From positions 1 through 64,000 of the forward strand of contig JAVUPY010000051.1 of NCBI GenBank assembly GCA_032252755.1: a stretch of DNA of 64,000 bases. Direction: 5' to 3'. Position numbers and translations under genes: made by a program. The notes below the pieces were generated by a model. That model did no database searches. It saw only the letters and a list, made by a program, of their open reading frames with translations, and was not told where the DNA came from. The stretch's first letter is position 1. Each line of letters opens with the position of its first letter. This DNA comes from Terriglobia bacterium (GTDB taxonomy: Bacteria; Acidobacteriota; Terriglobia; Terriglobales; Acidobacteriaceae). Below, piece after piece: positions 10,901 to 18,154 of the stretch.

Positions 10901-11242
10901 TTCAAGGAGATGGGATTGCTGGATGAAGCGATTGGCGAGTTACAGAAAGTGTGCCAGTCCATCGACCACGGCCAGTCCTTCAGCCAGAAAATGCAGGCGT
11001 TCACCTGGCTCGCCAATTGCTTCGTAGAGAAGGGCGTTCCCGAGGCATCGTTCAAGTGGTATCAGAAAGCCTTGGGCGAGGCGGACAATGACGAAACCCG
11101 TACCGCCATTCACTACGAGTTGGCGTGCGCGTACGAGGTCGCGGGAATGAAGCCGGAGGCGCTTCGGAATTTCATGGAAGTCTATTCTGCAAACATTGAT
11201 TATCGTGACGTAGCCGAGCGCATCAAACACTTGAAGTCGTAG
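7997..11242 (+). CDS. Large TPR-repeat protein with Pro/Glu/Ala-rich linker
   Basis: A 1081-residue protein with no signal peptide. Residues about 1-480 are an array of tetratricopeptide repeats (NTIGDLYARLGQVDAAVNYFRKVGDHY and many similar units). Residues about 540-950 form a low-complexity region rich in Pro, Glu and Ala with short acidic clusters. That region is interrupted near 665-710 by one helical segment (IEEVRFYIAQEMWSEAAAAVDRL). Residues about 960-1081 return to TPR (THYNLGVAFKEMGLLDEAIGELQKV). The architecture suggests a scaffold joining two TPR docking surfaces by a flexible tether. Ribosome-binding site is weak. A small membrane-protein gene begins 9 bp after the stop, so the two are probably co-transcribed and the membrane protein may be a partner. 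Confidence 0.85.
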   Translation: MLGFGFNKTKVLASAERYVQQGKLQNAISEYEKISKEDPKDVTILNTIGDLYARLGQVDAAVNYFRKVGDHYASEGFTVKAIAMYKKLTKLNPTATESIQKLADLYTQQGLYNDARQQLMIVADGYIRANNHHDAARIFQKMLELDPENASLQSKLADLYMKIGQKDDAKNIFLRAAESLYQRGTKDGASESLNKVLNIEPANVRALQLKAQLALDRGEPAQAAQAFEKIPDLDSRPDALKSLLQAYVQLGKVDEVAPTAKKLLSVHQDISGMKLYADTLLATGKLKEAIGVYQEFADQLIAANGPATVQALDAYISKVKDDPKALEDLNKLFLKAGDNSHSAEIMELLAHACVQQGDLTRARDLYKQLSEIEPENPLHHQNFKQIQARLGEDSTVRELSQEEGSQALMVEELETQEVLVEQHYSDLIANAIQAALTESDLFESYNVPSKAIAPLEAMLPQAPQDVRLNQRLAALYARLGRNGEAAQRCAVLQKVFSGAGFHEEAVKYGDMAAKYAHAGGTPMPVVDSFTPEQISPAPEAKPQPAFSIEPEATTGKVEEFYFQEAPAVEEPPATPAAHELSPTAMESEPAAHAHEIDLSDEWESMMEVEAPEARPQSQDLETPAKAVEPEPEVIAEAQPEPAVEPESTPEPVVEAVAPAPDTTIPDTIEEVRFYIAQEMWSEAAAAVDRLASIAPDLPQVEQFQRQILAAMVAESTMRPEPAVEARHVPEPEPPVTEAVAEPQNAEPEQQAFAESRLDEVALSDEARVTELIPVDEPLPAVPESEPVTEQVAHPEESEEEYEEELLPAENPLGPETTLEEPIAAVEAEPVPEHDVLDDFVSDLEASLGDDFTLGAGGRTPPPLPVVPAGAPPAPTVAEPAIAAYSPTPSISHPREIAHEAPVSQPSIAAVAAAPALATAPAVATAPAESFSDEGTSLLHDLFQEFKEDMEEGSGQTEDPETHYNLGVAFKEMGLLDEAIGELQKVCQSIDHGQSFSQKMQAFTWLANCFVEKGVPEASFKWYQKALGEADNDETRTAIHYELACAYEVAGMKPEALRNFMEVYSANIDYRDVAERIKHLKS

Positions 11243-11251
11243 AATCGTTGT

Positions 11252-11689
11252 ATGGTACCAACCTGGCCTCCGGACGACCAGCGACGTTCGACCGAAAGCC
11301 CGAACCCGTTGGCTCCCGAGACTCCGGGGGACCCAGTTGTTTCGAACGGATATTCACAGGGGAGTTCGACTCTGAATCAACCTATCCCGTCCGGCGGTTC
11401 CGGACCGCAGCTCGTAACCCAGGATGCGCCCAAGCCGCCCAGTTCCGTTGCCATCTGGCTTGATCGCCTTGGTCTCGTGATTCGCGTCGTCTTCTATATT
11501 GAACTGGGAATGCTGCTGGCAGTGCTTCCCTGGACGCGCCTATGGATCAACAACAGCCTCGTCATGGACTTCCCACGCCTGAACGGAATTCTGCAGATGA
11601 ATTTCGTTCGCGGACTGGTGACCGGCGTCGGCTTGGTCGATATATGGATTGGCGTGTGGGAAGCAGTGCGTTACCGCGAAAGAAAATAG
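11252..11689 (+). CDS. Small membrane protein, function unknown
   Basis: A 145-residue protein. It has a hydrophilic, Pro/Ser-rich N-terminal half (about residues 1-65) and two hydrophobic helices (about 70-95, LGLVIRVVFYIELGMLLAVLPW, and 110-135, NFVRGLVTGVGLVDIWIGVW). The tail is basic (RYRERK). This layout suggests a cytoplasmic or periplasmic disordered arm on a two-helix hairpin. It follows the giant TPR gene by 9 bp and precedes the LOG-family gene, all on the plus strand. I recognise no family; it may be an acidobacterial orphan that anchors the TPR protein. Confidence 0.7.
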   Translation: MVPTWPPDDQRRSTESPNPLAPETPGDPVVSNGYSQGSSTLNQPIPSGGSGPQLVTQDAPKPPSSVAIWLDRLGLVIRVVFYIELGMLLAVLPWTRLWINNSLVMDFPRLNGILQMNFVRGLVTGVGLVDIWIGVWEAVRYRERK

Positions 11690-11774
11690 CCGCTAACGCT
11701 TCCAAGCTTTGAAGCATCGAATCGCTCCGGTATCTTGCAGTCGGAAAGTTCTCAATGGAATTGAGCGAAAACTA

Positions 11775-12701
11775 ATGTCTGACATTCCAAACCCATCTGA
11801 ATTCACCAAAGTTCGTTCGCCGCTGGCGTATGAAAACAAAACTTTTCTCAACGGTCCCGACGGGCGCGCCTTGCGCATTCTTTCCGAATACATGGAACCG
11901 CTGGCGCGCTTTCGCCATGAGCGCATTCAGGACACGGTCGTGTTCTTCGGGTCGGCGCGCTTCAAGAGCAGCTCCGCTGCAAGCGAAGGCTTGAAAGTGT
12001 TGCAGAAGCCGGGCAGTTCGAGGCTCGCCCCCTCCGACGAGCAGGAGAAGCTCAAACGCGCGGAAGTGGCCGTCGACATGGCCCGATACTATGAAGATGC
12101 TCGCCGTCTTGCCCACATGTTGACCGAGTGGTCGTTGCATCTGAAGTCGAAGCGCCAGCGCTTCGTCGTCACCACCGGCGGCGGACCGGGCATCATGGAG
12201 GCCGCGAATCTCGGCGCGCGTGAAGCCGGCGGAAAGACGATTGGACTGAACATCAGCCTTCCATTTGAGCAGGTGCCGAACCCCTACATCTCGCCCGAGC
12301 TGAATTTCGAGTTCCACTACTTCTTCATGCGCAAGCTCTGGTTCGCCTATCTCGCCAAGGCACTGGTCGTTTTCCCCGGCGGATTCGGGACGCTAGACGA
12401 ATTGTTCGAAATCCTGACTCTCGCGCAGACGGAAAAGCTCGCGAAAAAAATCGCGGTTCTGATCTATGGGGCTTCGTATTGGAAGAAGGTCTTGAATCTG
12501 GAAGCGCTCGCGGACGCGGGTGCCATTTCGCCGGATGATGTCCACCTCTTCCACTATGTCGATACACCCGAGCAGGGTTTTGAAATCCTGAAGGACCATC
12601 TGACCCGTTACCACCTCAACGCTCCGCCGCCGTCTGCCCGCAAGGTGCCGGAGATCGCGAAAACGCGTGGACTAAATAACGGATTGGATCATCAGCGCTA
12701 G
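11775..12701 (+). CDS. LOG family protein (lysine-decarboxylase-like Rossmann enzyme)
   Basis: Member of the LOG/TIGR00730 family. Characterised relatives hydrolyse nucleoside monophosphates such as cytokinin riboside 5'-phosphate or purine nucleotides. The active-site signatures are present: GGGPGIMEAANLGAREAGG and PGGFGTLDELFEILTLAQ, the latter carrying the PGGxGTxxE substrate motif. An N-terminal extension of about 100 residues, with a long charged helix, places it with the longer family branch. I start at the ATG at 11775 (MSDIPNPSEF), giving 308 residues. The frame is open from 11709 but the extra residues look non-coding. It is followed by a hairpin shared with the convergent gene. Confidence 0.9.
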   Translation: MSDIPNPSEFTKVRSPLAYENKTFLNGPDGRALRILSEYMEPLARFRHERIQDTVVFFGSARFKSSSAASEGLKVLQKPGSSRLAPSDEQEKLKRAEVAVDMARYYEDARRLAHMLTEWSLHLKSKRQRFVVTTGGGPGIMEAANLGAREAGGKTIGLNISLPFEQVPNPYISPELNFEFHYFFMRKLWFAYLAKALVVFPGGFGTLDELFEILTLAQTEKLAKKIAVLIYGASYWKKVLNLEALADAGAISPDDVHLFHYVDTPEQGFEILKDHLTRYHLNAPPPSARKVPEIAKTRGLNNGLDHQR

Positions 12702-12711
12702 TTGACAGCAT

Positions 12712-12741
12712 TCGGCCGGTCGCAACTAAGCTGCCGGCCGA
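12712..12741. terminator. Hairpin between convergent genes
   Basis: TCGGCCGG (12712-12719) pairs with CCGGCCGA (12734-12741), giving an 8-bp stem with a 14-base loop. It lies just after the LOG-family gene and overlaps the stop of the opposite-strand gene. U-tracts are short on both sides, so termination strength is uncertain. Confidence 0.45.
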
Positions 12742-13166
12742 GTTTCGTCATGTTTTTGCTTCCGCTCCTCCTTTTCCATTTCCTTGATCTCTGCCTCGTG
12801 CTGTACCACTTTCGCTTGCATGCGGTCCTTTTTCGCCTCCAGTTTCGTTTGCGCGTATAGCCCCATGTAGACGTTCGAAATATAGGGGAGCGCGAAAAAC
12901 GCGAGCAGGTACCCGCGCCAGTCATCGAACAGCAGTTTGTACCGCGTGATGATGAGAAACACCGCAGTCACGTAGTGACTGAAACAGTATTCGCACGTCC
13001 AGACGTAGAAGAACTTACGGCGAAGCACGCTTCGTGCGCTGCGGCTTTCACGATGGAGCCAGTCCCGCGGCTCACGAAAGATTTCCTCATGCGTAACCGT
13101 CCACGACGCCGAGGCGATCGGCAGCGCAAGTAGGAACAGCCAAACAACCTGTGTCCCGAGCGACAT
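12726..13166 (-). CDS. Small integral membrane protein with CxxC, DUF1360-like
   Basis: A 146-residue protein. Its N-terminal helix is MSLGTQVVWLFLLALPIASASW. An amphipathic stretch with HEEIFREPRDWL follows, then VWTCEYCFSHYVTAVFLIITRYKLL (a CxxC at the membrane edge) and another helix around LAFFALPYISNVYMGLY. The C-terminal coiled coil is highly charged (about residues 105-146, KLEAKKDRMQAKVVQHEAEIKEMEKEE). The CxxCxxxY-helix arrangement recalls DUF1360 small membrane proteins, function unknown. The start was placed at the ATG in front of the first helix. The frame remains open to 13346, but that part reads as hydrophilic junk and overlaps the M2 peptidase upstream region. Confidence 0.65.
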   Translation of the reverse strand: MSLGTQVVWLFLLALPIASASWTVTHEEIFREPRDWLHRESRSARSVLRRKFFYVWTCEYCFSHYVTAVFLIITRYKLLFDDWRGYLLAFFALPYISNVYMGLYAQTKLEAKKDRMQAKVVQHEAEIKEMEKEERKQKHDETRPAA

Positions 13167-13262
13167 AAGGAGTTTTGATTCGAAATTATCCCCGCCCGTT
13201 TGCTTACACGAATTCTTGGCGAACCTCGCGGCGACGGGTACACTCTCGCCGACGGAGGTTTC

Positions 13263-15152
13263 ATGCGGAAACAAGTCATCTATATCGCAATTCTTCTCAT
13301 CCTTGCGGCTGGGGTACCCATGATGTCGCAAACAACACCCAAGCACAGTTCCTCGGCCAAGCCGACCGTGGCGGACGCCGAAAAATTCATGAATCAGACC
13401 GAAGCGCTCTTGATGGGCCTGAACATCAAGGCCGGTCGCGCCGCGTGGGTGCAGGCCAACTTCATCACCGACGACACGGAAGCAATTGCCGCCGCGGAAA
13501 ACGAGCGCATGATCGAAGCCATGACCAGGATCGCGCCCGAGGTCAAAAAGTACGACGGCCTGAAGATGCCGCCCGAACTGGCACGCAAATTCCTTCTCCT
13601 GAAATTGCAGCTGTTCTCCCTGAGCAATCCTGAGGATCGCGAGGAATACGCGACCCTGGCCAGCGGACTCGAGGGTTCTTACGGAAAAGGGAAAGCCTGC
13701 CTGAAGTATGGAAAGGACGCGGGCAAGTGTCTCGACATCGGCGAGGTCGAGAAAATCTTCACGAACAGCCGCGATCCCGAAGAACTGAAAGATGTGTGGA
13801 CCGCATGGAGCGAAGTCGGCGGGTCAAAGGACTCCACCGGCAAAACCATGCGCCAGCGCTATCAGCGCTTTATCGAATTGCAGAACGCGGGCGCGCGGGA
13901 AATGGGGTACAAGGACATGGGCGCCATGTGGCGCGCCGGTTACGACATGACCCCGGATCAGTTCTCCGCCGAAGTGGAGCGCATCTGGAACCAGGTCCGG
14001 CCACTGTATGATTCACTGCACGCCTACGCCCGCACGCAACTGATCAAGAAATACGGACCTGGCGCGGTCACAAAAGACGGTCTGATCCGCGCCGACCTGC
14101 TCGGCAATCCCTGGGCGCAGCAGTGGAACAACATCTACCCGCTGCTCGCTCCACCGACCACCGCCAAGGGCTACGACCTCACCGAGATCCTGAAAGAGAA
14201 GAAGATTGACGAACTTGGGATGGTTCATTACGGCGAGAACTTTTTCAAGTCGCTCGGCTTTGCGCCGCTGCCGCAAAGCTTCTGGGAGCGCTCGCTCTTC
14301 ATTAAGCCGCGTGACCGCGAAGTCGTCTGCCACGCCAGCGCATGGAGCATCGATTTCAAAGACGATCTCCGGTTGAAGATGTGCATCCAGGTTCGCGATG
14401 AAGACTTCGTCACCGTGCATCACGAACTCGGGCACAACTTCTACCAGCGCGCCTACAACAAGCAGCCGTACCTGTTCCAGAACGGCGCGAATGACGGTTT
14501 CCACGAGGCCATCGGCGATACCGTCGCGCTGTCGATTACACCGGAATACCTGAAGCAGGTTGGGCTGCTGGAGACGATTCCAGAGACCGACGATACTGCG
14601 CTGCTGATGCAGCGGGCTCTCGACAAGGTCTCCTTCCTGCCCTTTGGGCTGCTGATCGACCAGTGGCGCTGGAGGGTCTTCAGCGGCGAGATATCGCCGG
14701 CCGACTACAACAAGGCCTGGTGGCAGCTACGCGAGAAGTACCAGGGCATAGCCCCGCCGGTCGCGCGCACCGAGAACGATTTCGACCCCGGCGCTAAATA
14801 TCACGTCCCGGCGAACGTGCCTTACACCCGCTATTTCCTTGCCGCCGTACTGCAATTCCAGTTCTACCGTTCCATGTGCCGCGAGGCCGGTTACACCGGG
14901 CCGCTGTACCGATGCTCATTCTACGGCAACAAGGCCGCTGGCGAGAAGTTCGCGAAAATGCTGGAAATGGGCCAAAGCCAGCCCTGGCCCGTGGCTCTGA
15001 AAACACTCACCGGCGAAGACCGAATGGATGGTAGCGCGATGATGGATTACTTCGCGCCGCTCAAGAAATGGCTGGATGAACAGAACGCGGCTGCCAATGC
15101 CAAACCCGGCTGGACATTGCCTGACAATCCTCTGGCCGGCCCGGAGAAATAA
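13263..15152 (+). CDS. M2-family peptidyl-dipeptidase (ACE-like zinc peptidase)
   Basis: Exported zinc metallopeptidase of the angiotensin-converting-enzyme family, expected to release dipeptides from peptide C-termini in the periplasm. The 629-residue protein starts with a signal peptide ([21 protein letters not shown]). The gluzincin site is complete: HELGH at residues 387-391, with the downstream glutamate E415 in GFHEAIGD. The 24-residue spacing to the glutamate equals that of ACE. Other family landmarks are visible, such as [30 protein letters not shown]. The start ATG at 13263 has GGAGG at 13254-13258. The frame extends to 13200 but those codons lack a signal sequence. A strong hairpin follows at 15167. 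Confidence 0.95.
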   Translation: MRKQVIYIAILLILAAGVPMMSQTTPKHSSSAKPTVADAEKFMNQTEALLMGLNIKAGRAAWVQANFITDDTEAIAAAENERMIEAMTRIAPEVKKYDGLKMPPELARKFLLLKLQLFSLSNPEDREEYATLASGLEGSYGKGKACLKYGKDAGKCLDIGEVEKIFTNSRDPEELKDVWTAWSEVGGSKDSTGKTMRQRYQRFIELQNAGAREMGYKDMGAMWRAGYDMTPDQFSAEVERIWNQVRPLYDSLHAYARTQLIKKYGPGAVTKDGLIRADLLGNPWAQQWNNIYPLLAPPTTAKGYDLTEILKEKKIDELGMVHYGENFFKSLGFAPLPQSFWERSLFIKPRDREVVCHASAWSIDFKDDLRLKMCIQVRDEDFVTVHHELGHNFYQRAYNKQPYLFQNGANDGFHEAIGDTVALSITPEYLKQVGLLETIPETDDTALLMQRALDKVSFLPFGLLIDQWRWRVFSGEISPADYNKAWWQLREKYQGIAPPVARTENDFDPGAKYHVPANVPYTRYFLAAVLQFQFYRSMCREAGYTGPLYRCSFYGNKAAGEKFAKMLEMGQSQPWPVALKTLTGEDRMDGSAMMDYFAPLKKWLDEQNAAANAKPGWTLPDNPLAGPEK

Positions 15153-15166
15153 GCAAGCCATTCTTC

Positions 15167-15199
15167 AAAAGGGCGGCCGGATCTCTCAGCCGCCCTTTT
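15167..15199. terminator. Bidirectional rho-independent terminator
   Basis: AAAAGGGCGGC (15167-15177) pairs perfectly with GCCGCCCTTTT (15189-15199). The 11-bp stem contains its own A/T tracts, so it can terminate the M2 peptidase gene (plus) and the convergent thioredoxin-fold gene (minus), whose stop codon begins 2 bases away. Confidence 0.9.
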
Positions 15200-15200
15200 C

Positions 15201-15710
15201 TCATTCCATCGGAGGCCATTCCGACGGCTCACACTCAGGGCATTCGTTGTTGATGTAATCCAGCCAGCGAAGCATTTCGGTTACCGGCGGAATTTCATGC
15301 AGCGCGGCGTAGACTTCGCCGAATCGATCTGTGATGTAGCATCCCTGAACGAACTTGACGGCAGCATCAGGTCCACCGATTTCTTTGTGAGCAATAGCGG
15401 CAACGTCTGTCGCTGCCAGCACATGAGGCAGTCCGGTCACCCATGCGGGCTCGTCGGCGACGATTACGATGACCATCGCGTCCGCGCCGGCAAACTCCTG
15501 CTCGAAGGAGGAAAGCCGGTTTACAGCGGCTTCCCCGGTTTCGCGGGCGCCGGCGAATACCAGTACCAGGTTTTGTCTTCCGCGAAAACTCGATAATTCG
15601 ATGGGATTACCGACGGCATCGACCAGTGCGTAATCCCTTATGCGCACACCTTTGGATGGCGGCTTGCCTTTCGTATTGCAGCGAGCGCTTTCAAGTTGTG
15701 ACTGAAGCAT
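15201..15710 (-). CDS. Thioredoxin-fold/peroxiredoxin-like protein
   Basis: A 169-residue cytoplasmic protein with an AhpC/TSA-like layout. It has an N-terminal redoxin segment (IRDYALVDAVGNPIELSSFRGRQNLVLVFAG) and a helix-strand unit with DAMVIVIVADEP. The C-terminal strand (KFVQGCYITDRFGEVYAALHE) resembles the peroxiredoxin YVIDRDGRIRY signature. The position where a peroxidatic Cys would be (after LVFAG) reads ARETGE, so the catalytic Cys appears to be missing. The remaining cysteines are one near the N-terminus, one in VQGCYI and two in ECPEC near the C-terminus. The start at 15710 is supported by GGGAGGTG just upstream; the frame extends to 15740. Peroxidase activity is doubtful; a redox-sensing or structural role is possible. 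Confidence 0.75.
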   Translation of the reverse strand: MLQSQLESARCNTKGKPPSKGVRIRDYALVDAVGNPIELSSFRGRQNLVLVFAGARETGEAAVNRLSSFEQEFAGADAMVIVIVADEPAWVTGLPHVLAATDVAAIAHKEIGGPDAAVKFVQGCYITDRFGEVYAALHEIPPVTEMLRWLDYINNECPECEPSEWPPME

Positions 15711-15745
15711 AGCCCACCTCCCGCAACGTGGATGGTTCAACTACA

Positions 15746-15769
15746 AACGGCAGCCCACAGGCTGCCGTT
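15746..15769. repeat. Perfect intergenic palindrome
   Basis: AACGGCAGCC (15746-15755) and GGCTGCCGTT (15760-15769) form a 10-bp perfect stem with loop CACA. It lies just upstream of the thioredoxin-fold gene (minus strand) and about 160 bases before thiE. It has no U-tract, so an operator or repeat remnant is as likely as a terminator. Confidence 0.5.
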
Positions 15770-15931
15770 CAGCAGAGAGTTCAATCGACGATTCCTTACG
15801 AAGAGCATGGCGCTGCATGCGCGTAGCGCACGCCTCCAGCACTCATGGAACCCCTTATATTTTAGCTCCAATCGCAGACATTGGCGTCAGGAGGCCCGAA
15901 ACGTACAATCGGGTGTATTCACCAACTTTGC

Positions 15932-16639
15932 ATGATCCTGTACTACATCACGGACCGAAAGCAGTTCCCCGGCATCCACACCGAGCAGCTTCATGCGCTT
16001 CTTAGCCGAATTACCGCAGCCGCAAAGGCCGGCGTAGATTACATTCAGTTGCGCGAGAAGGACCTGTCGGCGAGGGAGTTGGAATCTCTCGCCCGCCAGG
16101 CGCTGCAGGGCGTGCGCGATCACGGTGCGAACACGCGTCTTCTGATCAACTCTCGCGTTGACGTCGCCCTTGCCGTTGGCGCTGACGGTGTACACCTCAC
16201 GTCCACGGATATATCAGCGGCGGATGCCCGTTCAATCTGGGCGGCATCGGTGGCTCAGACCCGTCCATCTACTCCAGTTCCTTGGAAAGTTGCGGTTTCC
16301 TGCCATTCTCCAGCCGATGTTCGTCTCGCCGAATCCCATGGCGCCGATTTTGTCGTTCTGGCCCCAATTTTCGAGAAGGCTCGCACGACCGTACCGCCGC
16401 TTGGATTGGCTGCTCTCCGTCAGGCCACCCGCGTTGGGGAGCCGCTCGATAGGCGGGTTGAAGCTGGCGATCAGCGTTCCACGATCCCAGTTCTGGCTCT
16501 CGGCGGAATAACAATCGAGAATGCGGCAGAATGCATGCGTGTTGGGGCCGCCGGAATCGCGGGAATCCGAATATTCCAGGAAGGCGACATCACGGAAACC
16601 GCCGGGGCACTGAGAGAGTGGAGTTCGCGACCACTCTAG
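15932..16639 (+). CDS. thiE: Thiamine-phosphate synthase (ThiE/TenI family)
   Basis: TIM-barrel enzyme that joins hydroxymethylpyrimidine diphosphate and thiazole phosphate into thiamine phosphate. The sequence shows the family order: YYITDRKQFPG at the N-terminus, DYIQLREKDLSARELESLAR, LLINSRVDVALAVGADGVHL, SCHSPADVRLAESHGADFVVLAPIFEKARTT, and ALGGITIENAAECMRVGAAGIAGIRIFQE near the end. Length is 235 residues. The ATG at 15932 was chosen because the barrel begins immediately; the frame is open from 15881. Its stop overlaps the convergent membrane-protein gene by 4 bases. I see no TPP riboswitch-like element upstream. A TenI-like regulatory paralogue cannot be fully excluded because the usual VGQ after GVHL is STD here. 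Confidence 0.85.
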   Translation: MILYYITDRKQFPGIHTEQLHALLSRITAAAKAGVDYIQLREKDLSARELESLARQALQGVRDHGANTRLLINSRVDVALAVGADGVHLTSTDISAADARSIWAASVAQTRPSTPVPWKVAVSCHSPADVRLAESHGADFVVLAPIFEKARTTVPPLGLAALRQATRVGEPLDRRVEAGDQRSTIPVLALGGITIENAAECMRVGAAGIAGIRIFQEGDITETAGALREWSSRPL

Positions 16640-16989
16640 TCTTCCCGTTTCTTCGGCATGATCCAGCGCAGCAGCAGGTGCAGTACCGCCAGCAGCACCG
16701 CCGCCCAGAACGCAGGCGCGAACCCGCGTATCGTGAAACCCGGAACGAACTTCGCCGAGAGCAACAGCATCAGCGCGTTGACCACCAGCAGGAAGATTCC
16801 CAGGGTGAAAATCGTGAGCGGAAACGTGAGTACCTTCAACACAAGTCCGAGTGTCGCGTTGACAAAGCCAATCACCACGGCGGCGATCAAGGCCGCGCCG
16901 AACGTGGCGACAACAAACCCCGGCACCACTCGTGAGACGACCAGGAGCAGGATGGCGCTCAGAAGCCAATTGACGAGCATTCGTAGCAT
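16636..16989 (-). CDS. YvlD-like four-helix membrane protein (phage holin family 4)
   Basis: A 117-residue protein of four hydrophobic helices: LLSAILLLVVSRVVPGF, TFGAALIAAVVIGFVNATLGLVLK, FPLTIFTLGIFLLVVNALMLLLS and AFWAAVLLAVLHLLLRWI. The LVVSRVVPGFVV and PLTIFTLGIFLLVVNALMLLL stretches are typical of the YvlD/holin-superfamily-IV group, common in chromosomes and not necessarily phage-derived. Function is unknown; envelope-stress roles have been proposed for relatives. It converges on thiE with a 4-bp overlap. No neighbouring phage genes are present. Confidence 0.88.
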   Translation of the reverse strand: MLRMLVNWLLSAILLLVVSRVVPGFVVATFGAALIAAVVIGFVNATLGLVLKVLTFPLTIFTLGIFLLVVNALMLLLSAKFVPGFTIRGFAPAFWAAVLLAVLHLLLRWIMPKKRED

Positions 16990-17251
16990 GGTTGTGCATA
17001 TTATGCTGCGAAGTCAGGCTCACGCAAAGCAACAAACAGCGGTGCTCGGCCGGATTCACGATTATTCCGAACGGGGTACTCTGGGCGGCACGCCTCGCCC
17101 GATATCTGTGTCCTGAACTTTACTACCGATTGCCTCTGGCCTAGACTATAGCTATCGCCCCAAGGACCCGTACGGCGGCCCGTGCCGCTGGCGGATGCGA
17201 CGCATGTTCGTCCCGGCTGCGATTCGGCGGGCGTTTGAATTGGAGGTTTCC

Positions 17252-17416
17252 ATGATTGGCAAACTGGGTCTCCCCGAGATCCTGATTATCCTCGCCATCG
17301 CGCTGTTGATTTTTGGCCCCGGCAGGCTCTCCGAGCTGGGCAAGGGATTGGGCGAAGGAATTCGCAATTTCAAGTCCGCGGTGAAAGACGGCGAGACCCC
17401 CGCAGACAAAAAGTAG
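17252..17416 (+). CDS. tatA: Sec-independent translocase subunit TatA/TatE
   Basis: A 54-residue subunit of the twin-arginine translocase. It has one N-terminal transmembrane helix (LGLPEILIILAIALLIFGPGRL, with the usual FGPxxLPELG-type hinge reading FGPGRLSELGKGLGEG). An amphipathic helix (IRNFKSAVKDG) and a short charged tail follow. The ATG at 17252 has GGAGG at 17242-17246. The frame opens earlier (17195) but only the short form matches TatA. It stands alone: no tatB or tatC is adjacent, as is common when TatA is dispersed. A terminator follows directly. Confidence 0.93.
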   Translation: MIGKLGLPEILIILAIALLIFGPGRLSELGKGLGEGIRNFKSAVKDGETPADKK

Positions 17417-17434
17417 AGTTGAACAGCTGTGAGT

Positions 17435-17463
17435 ACGCGCTCCGCGTCTGGAGCGCGTTTTTG
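17435..17463 (+). terminator. Rho-independent terminator after tatA
   Basis: ACGCGCTCC (17435-17443) pairs with GGAGCGCGT (17450-17458), loop of 6 bases, followed by a run of five T. It ends tatA transcription ahead of the convergent maf gene. Confidence 0.9.
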
Positions 17464-17492
17464 CATCCGGCTCAAGCGCGCCATTGCGACCA

Positions 17493-18053
17493 TCAAATAG
17501 CGGCGTGCTCTTTCAACATGCGGTACACCAGAGGCACCGGCAATCCCACAACATTGAAATAGCACCCTTGGATGCGCCGTACGTACCGTGACGCCAGCCC
17601 CTGGATCGCGTACGCTCCGGCCCTGTCCAGGGGTTCTCCGCTGGCTGCATAGCTGCGAATCTCAGTATCCGTCATCGGCCCAAATGTCACCTGCGTCGTT
17701 TCGCTACGCACGTCCTCCTTGCCATCAGGCGTTACCAGGCACACTCCCGTCGTCACCGTGTGCGTGCGGTCGCTCAACAAGCGCAGCATGCGAATCGCGT
17801 CGTCCTGGTCAGAGGGTTTTTCCAGCAGGTGCTCGTCCGTGATCACGATCGTGTCGGCGCCCAGCACAAAACACCCCGGGAACTGCTTTTGGATAGCAAC
17901 GGCCTTGTCGCGGGCCAGTCGCTTCGTGTACAAAAGCGGCACCTCGCCGGGGGCAGGCGACTCGGGTACGTGTGCGGGTTTTACGCGGAAGGGAATTCCC
18001 GCATTACGCAGAAGCTCCGAGCGGCGCGGCGACGACGATGCCAGAATGATCAT
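17493..18053 (-). CDS. maf: Maf-family nucleotide pyrophosphatase
   Basis: Cytoplasmic house-cleaning enzyme that hydrolyses non-canonical or particular NTPs (dTTP/UTP or modified pyrimidines) to the monophosphates. The 186 residues contain the family signatures: IILASSSPRRSELLRNAGIPF at the N-terminus, the basic TKRLARDKAVAI helix, FVLGADTIVI, SDQDDAIRMLRLLSDRTHTVTTGVCL, and the late EPLDRAGAYAIQG with the catalytic-site acidic region and YFNVVGLPVPLVYRML. Start MIILASSS is at the canonical position. It is divergent from treZ with about 100 bp between starts. Confidence 0.94.
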   Translation of the reverse strand: MIILASSSPRRSELLRNAGIPFRVKPAHVPESPAPGEVPLLYTKRLARDKAVAIQKQFPGCFVLGADTIVITDEHLLEKPSDQDDAIRMLRLLSDRTHTVTTGVCLVTPDGKEDVRSETTQVTFGPMTDTEIRSYAASGEPLDRAGAYAIQGLASRYVRRIQGCYFNVVGLPVPLVYRMLKEHAAI

Positions 18054-18154
18054 CAGAGGATTGTAAACGGGCTGAACGGATCAGGGCATGCCCCGCTCAC
18101 TTTGCTGTTTAAGATGAAGCATCTCTCCGATATCCAATTCGACTCCTAGCAAGC

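Noticed and set aside
15770-15931. Possible TPP riboswitch upstream of thiE
   Set aside because: The conserved CUGAGA and ACCUGAUCUGG-type elements are not present.
16636-16989. Phage holin as evidence of a prophage
   Set aside because: The YvlD-like protein belongs to a family mostly found in bacterial chromosomes and there are no other phage genes nearby.
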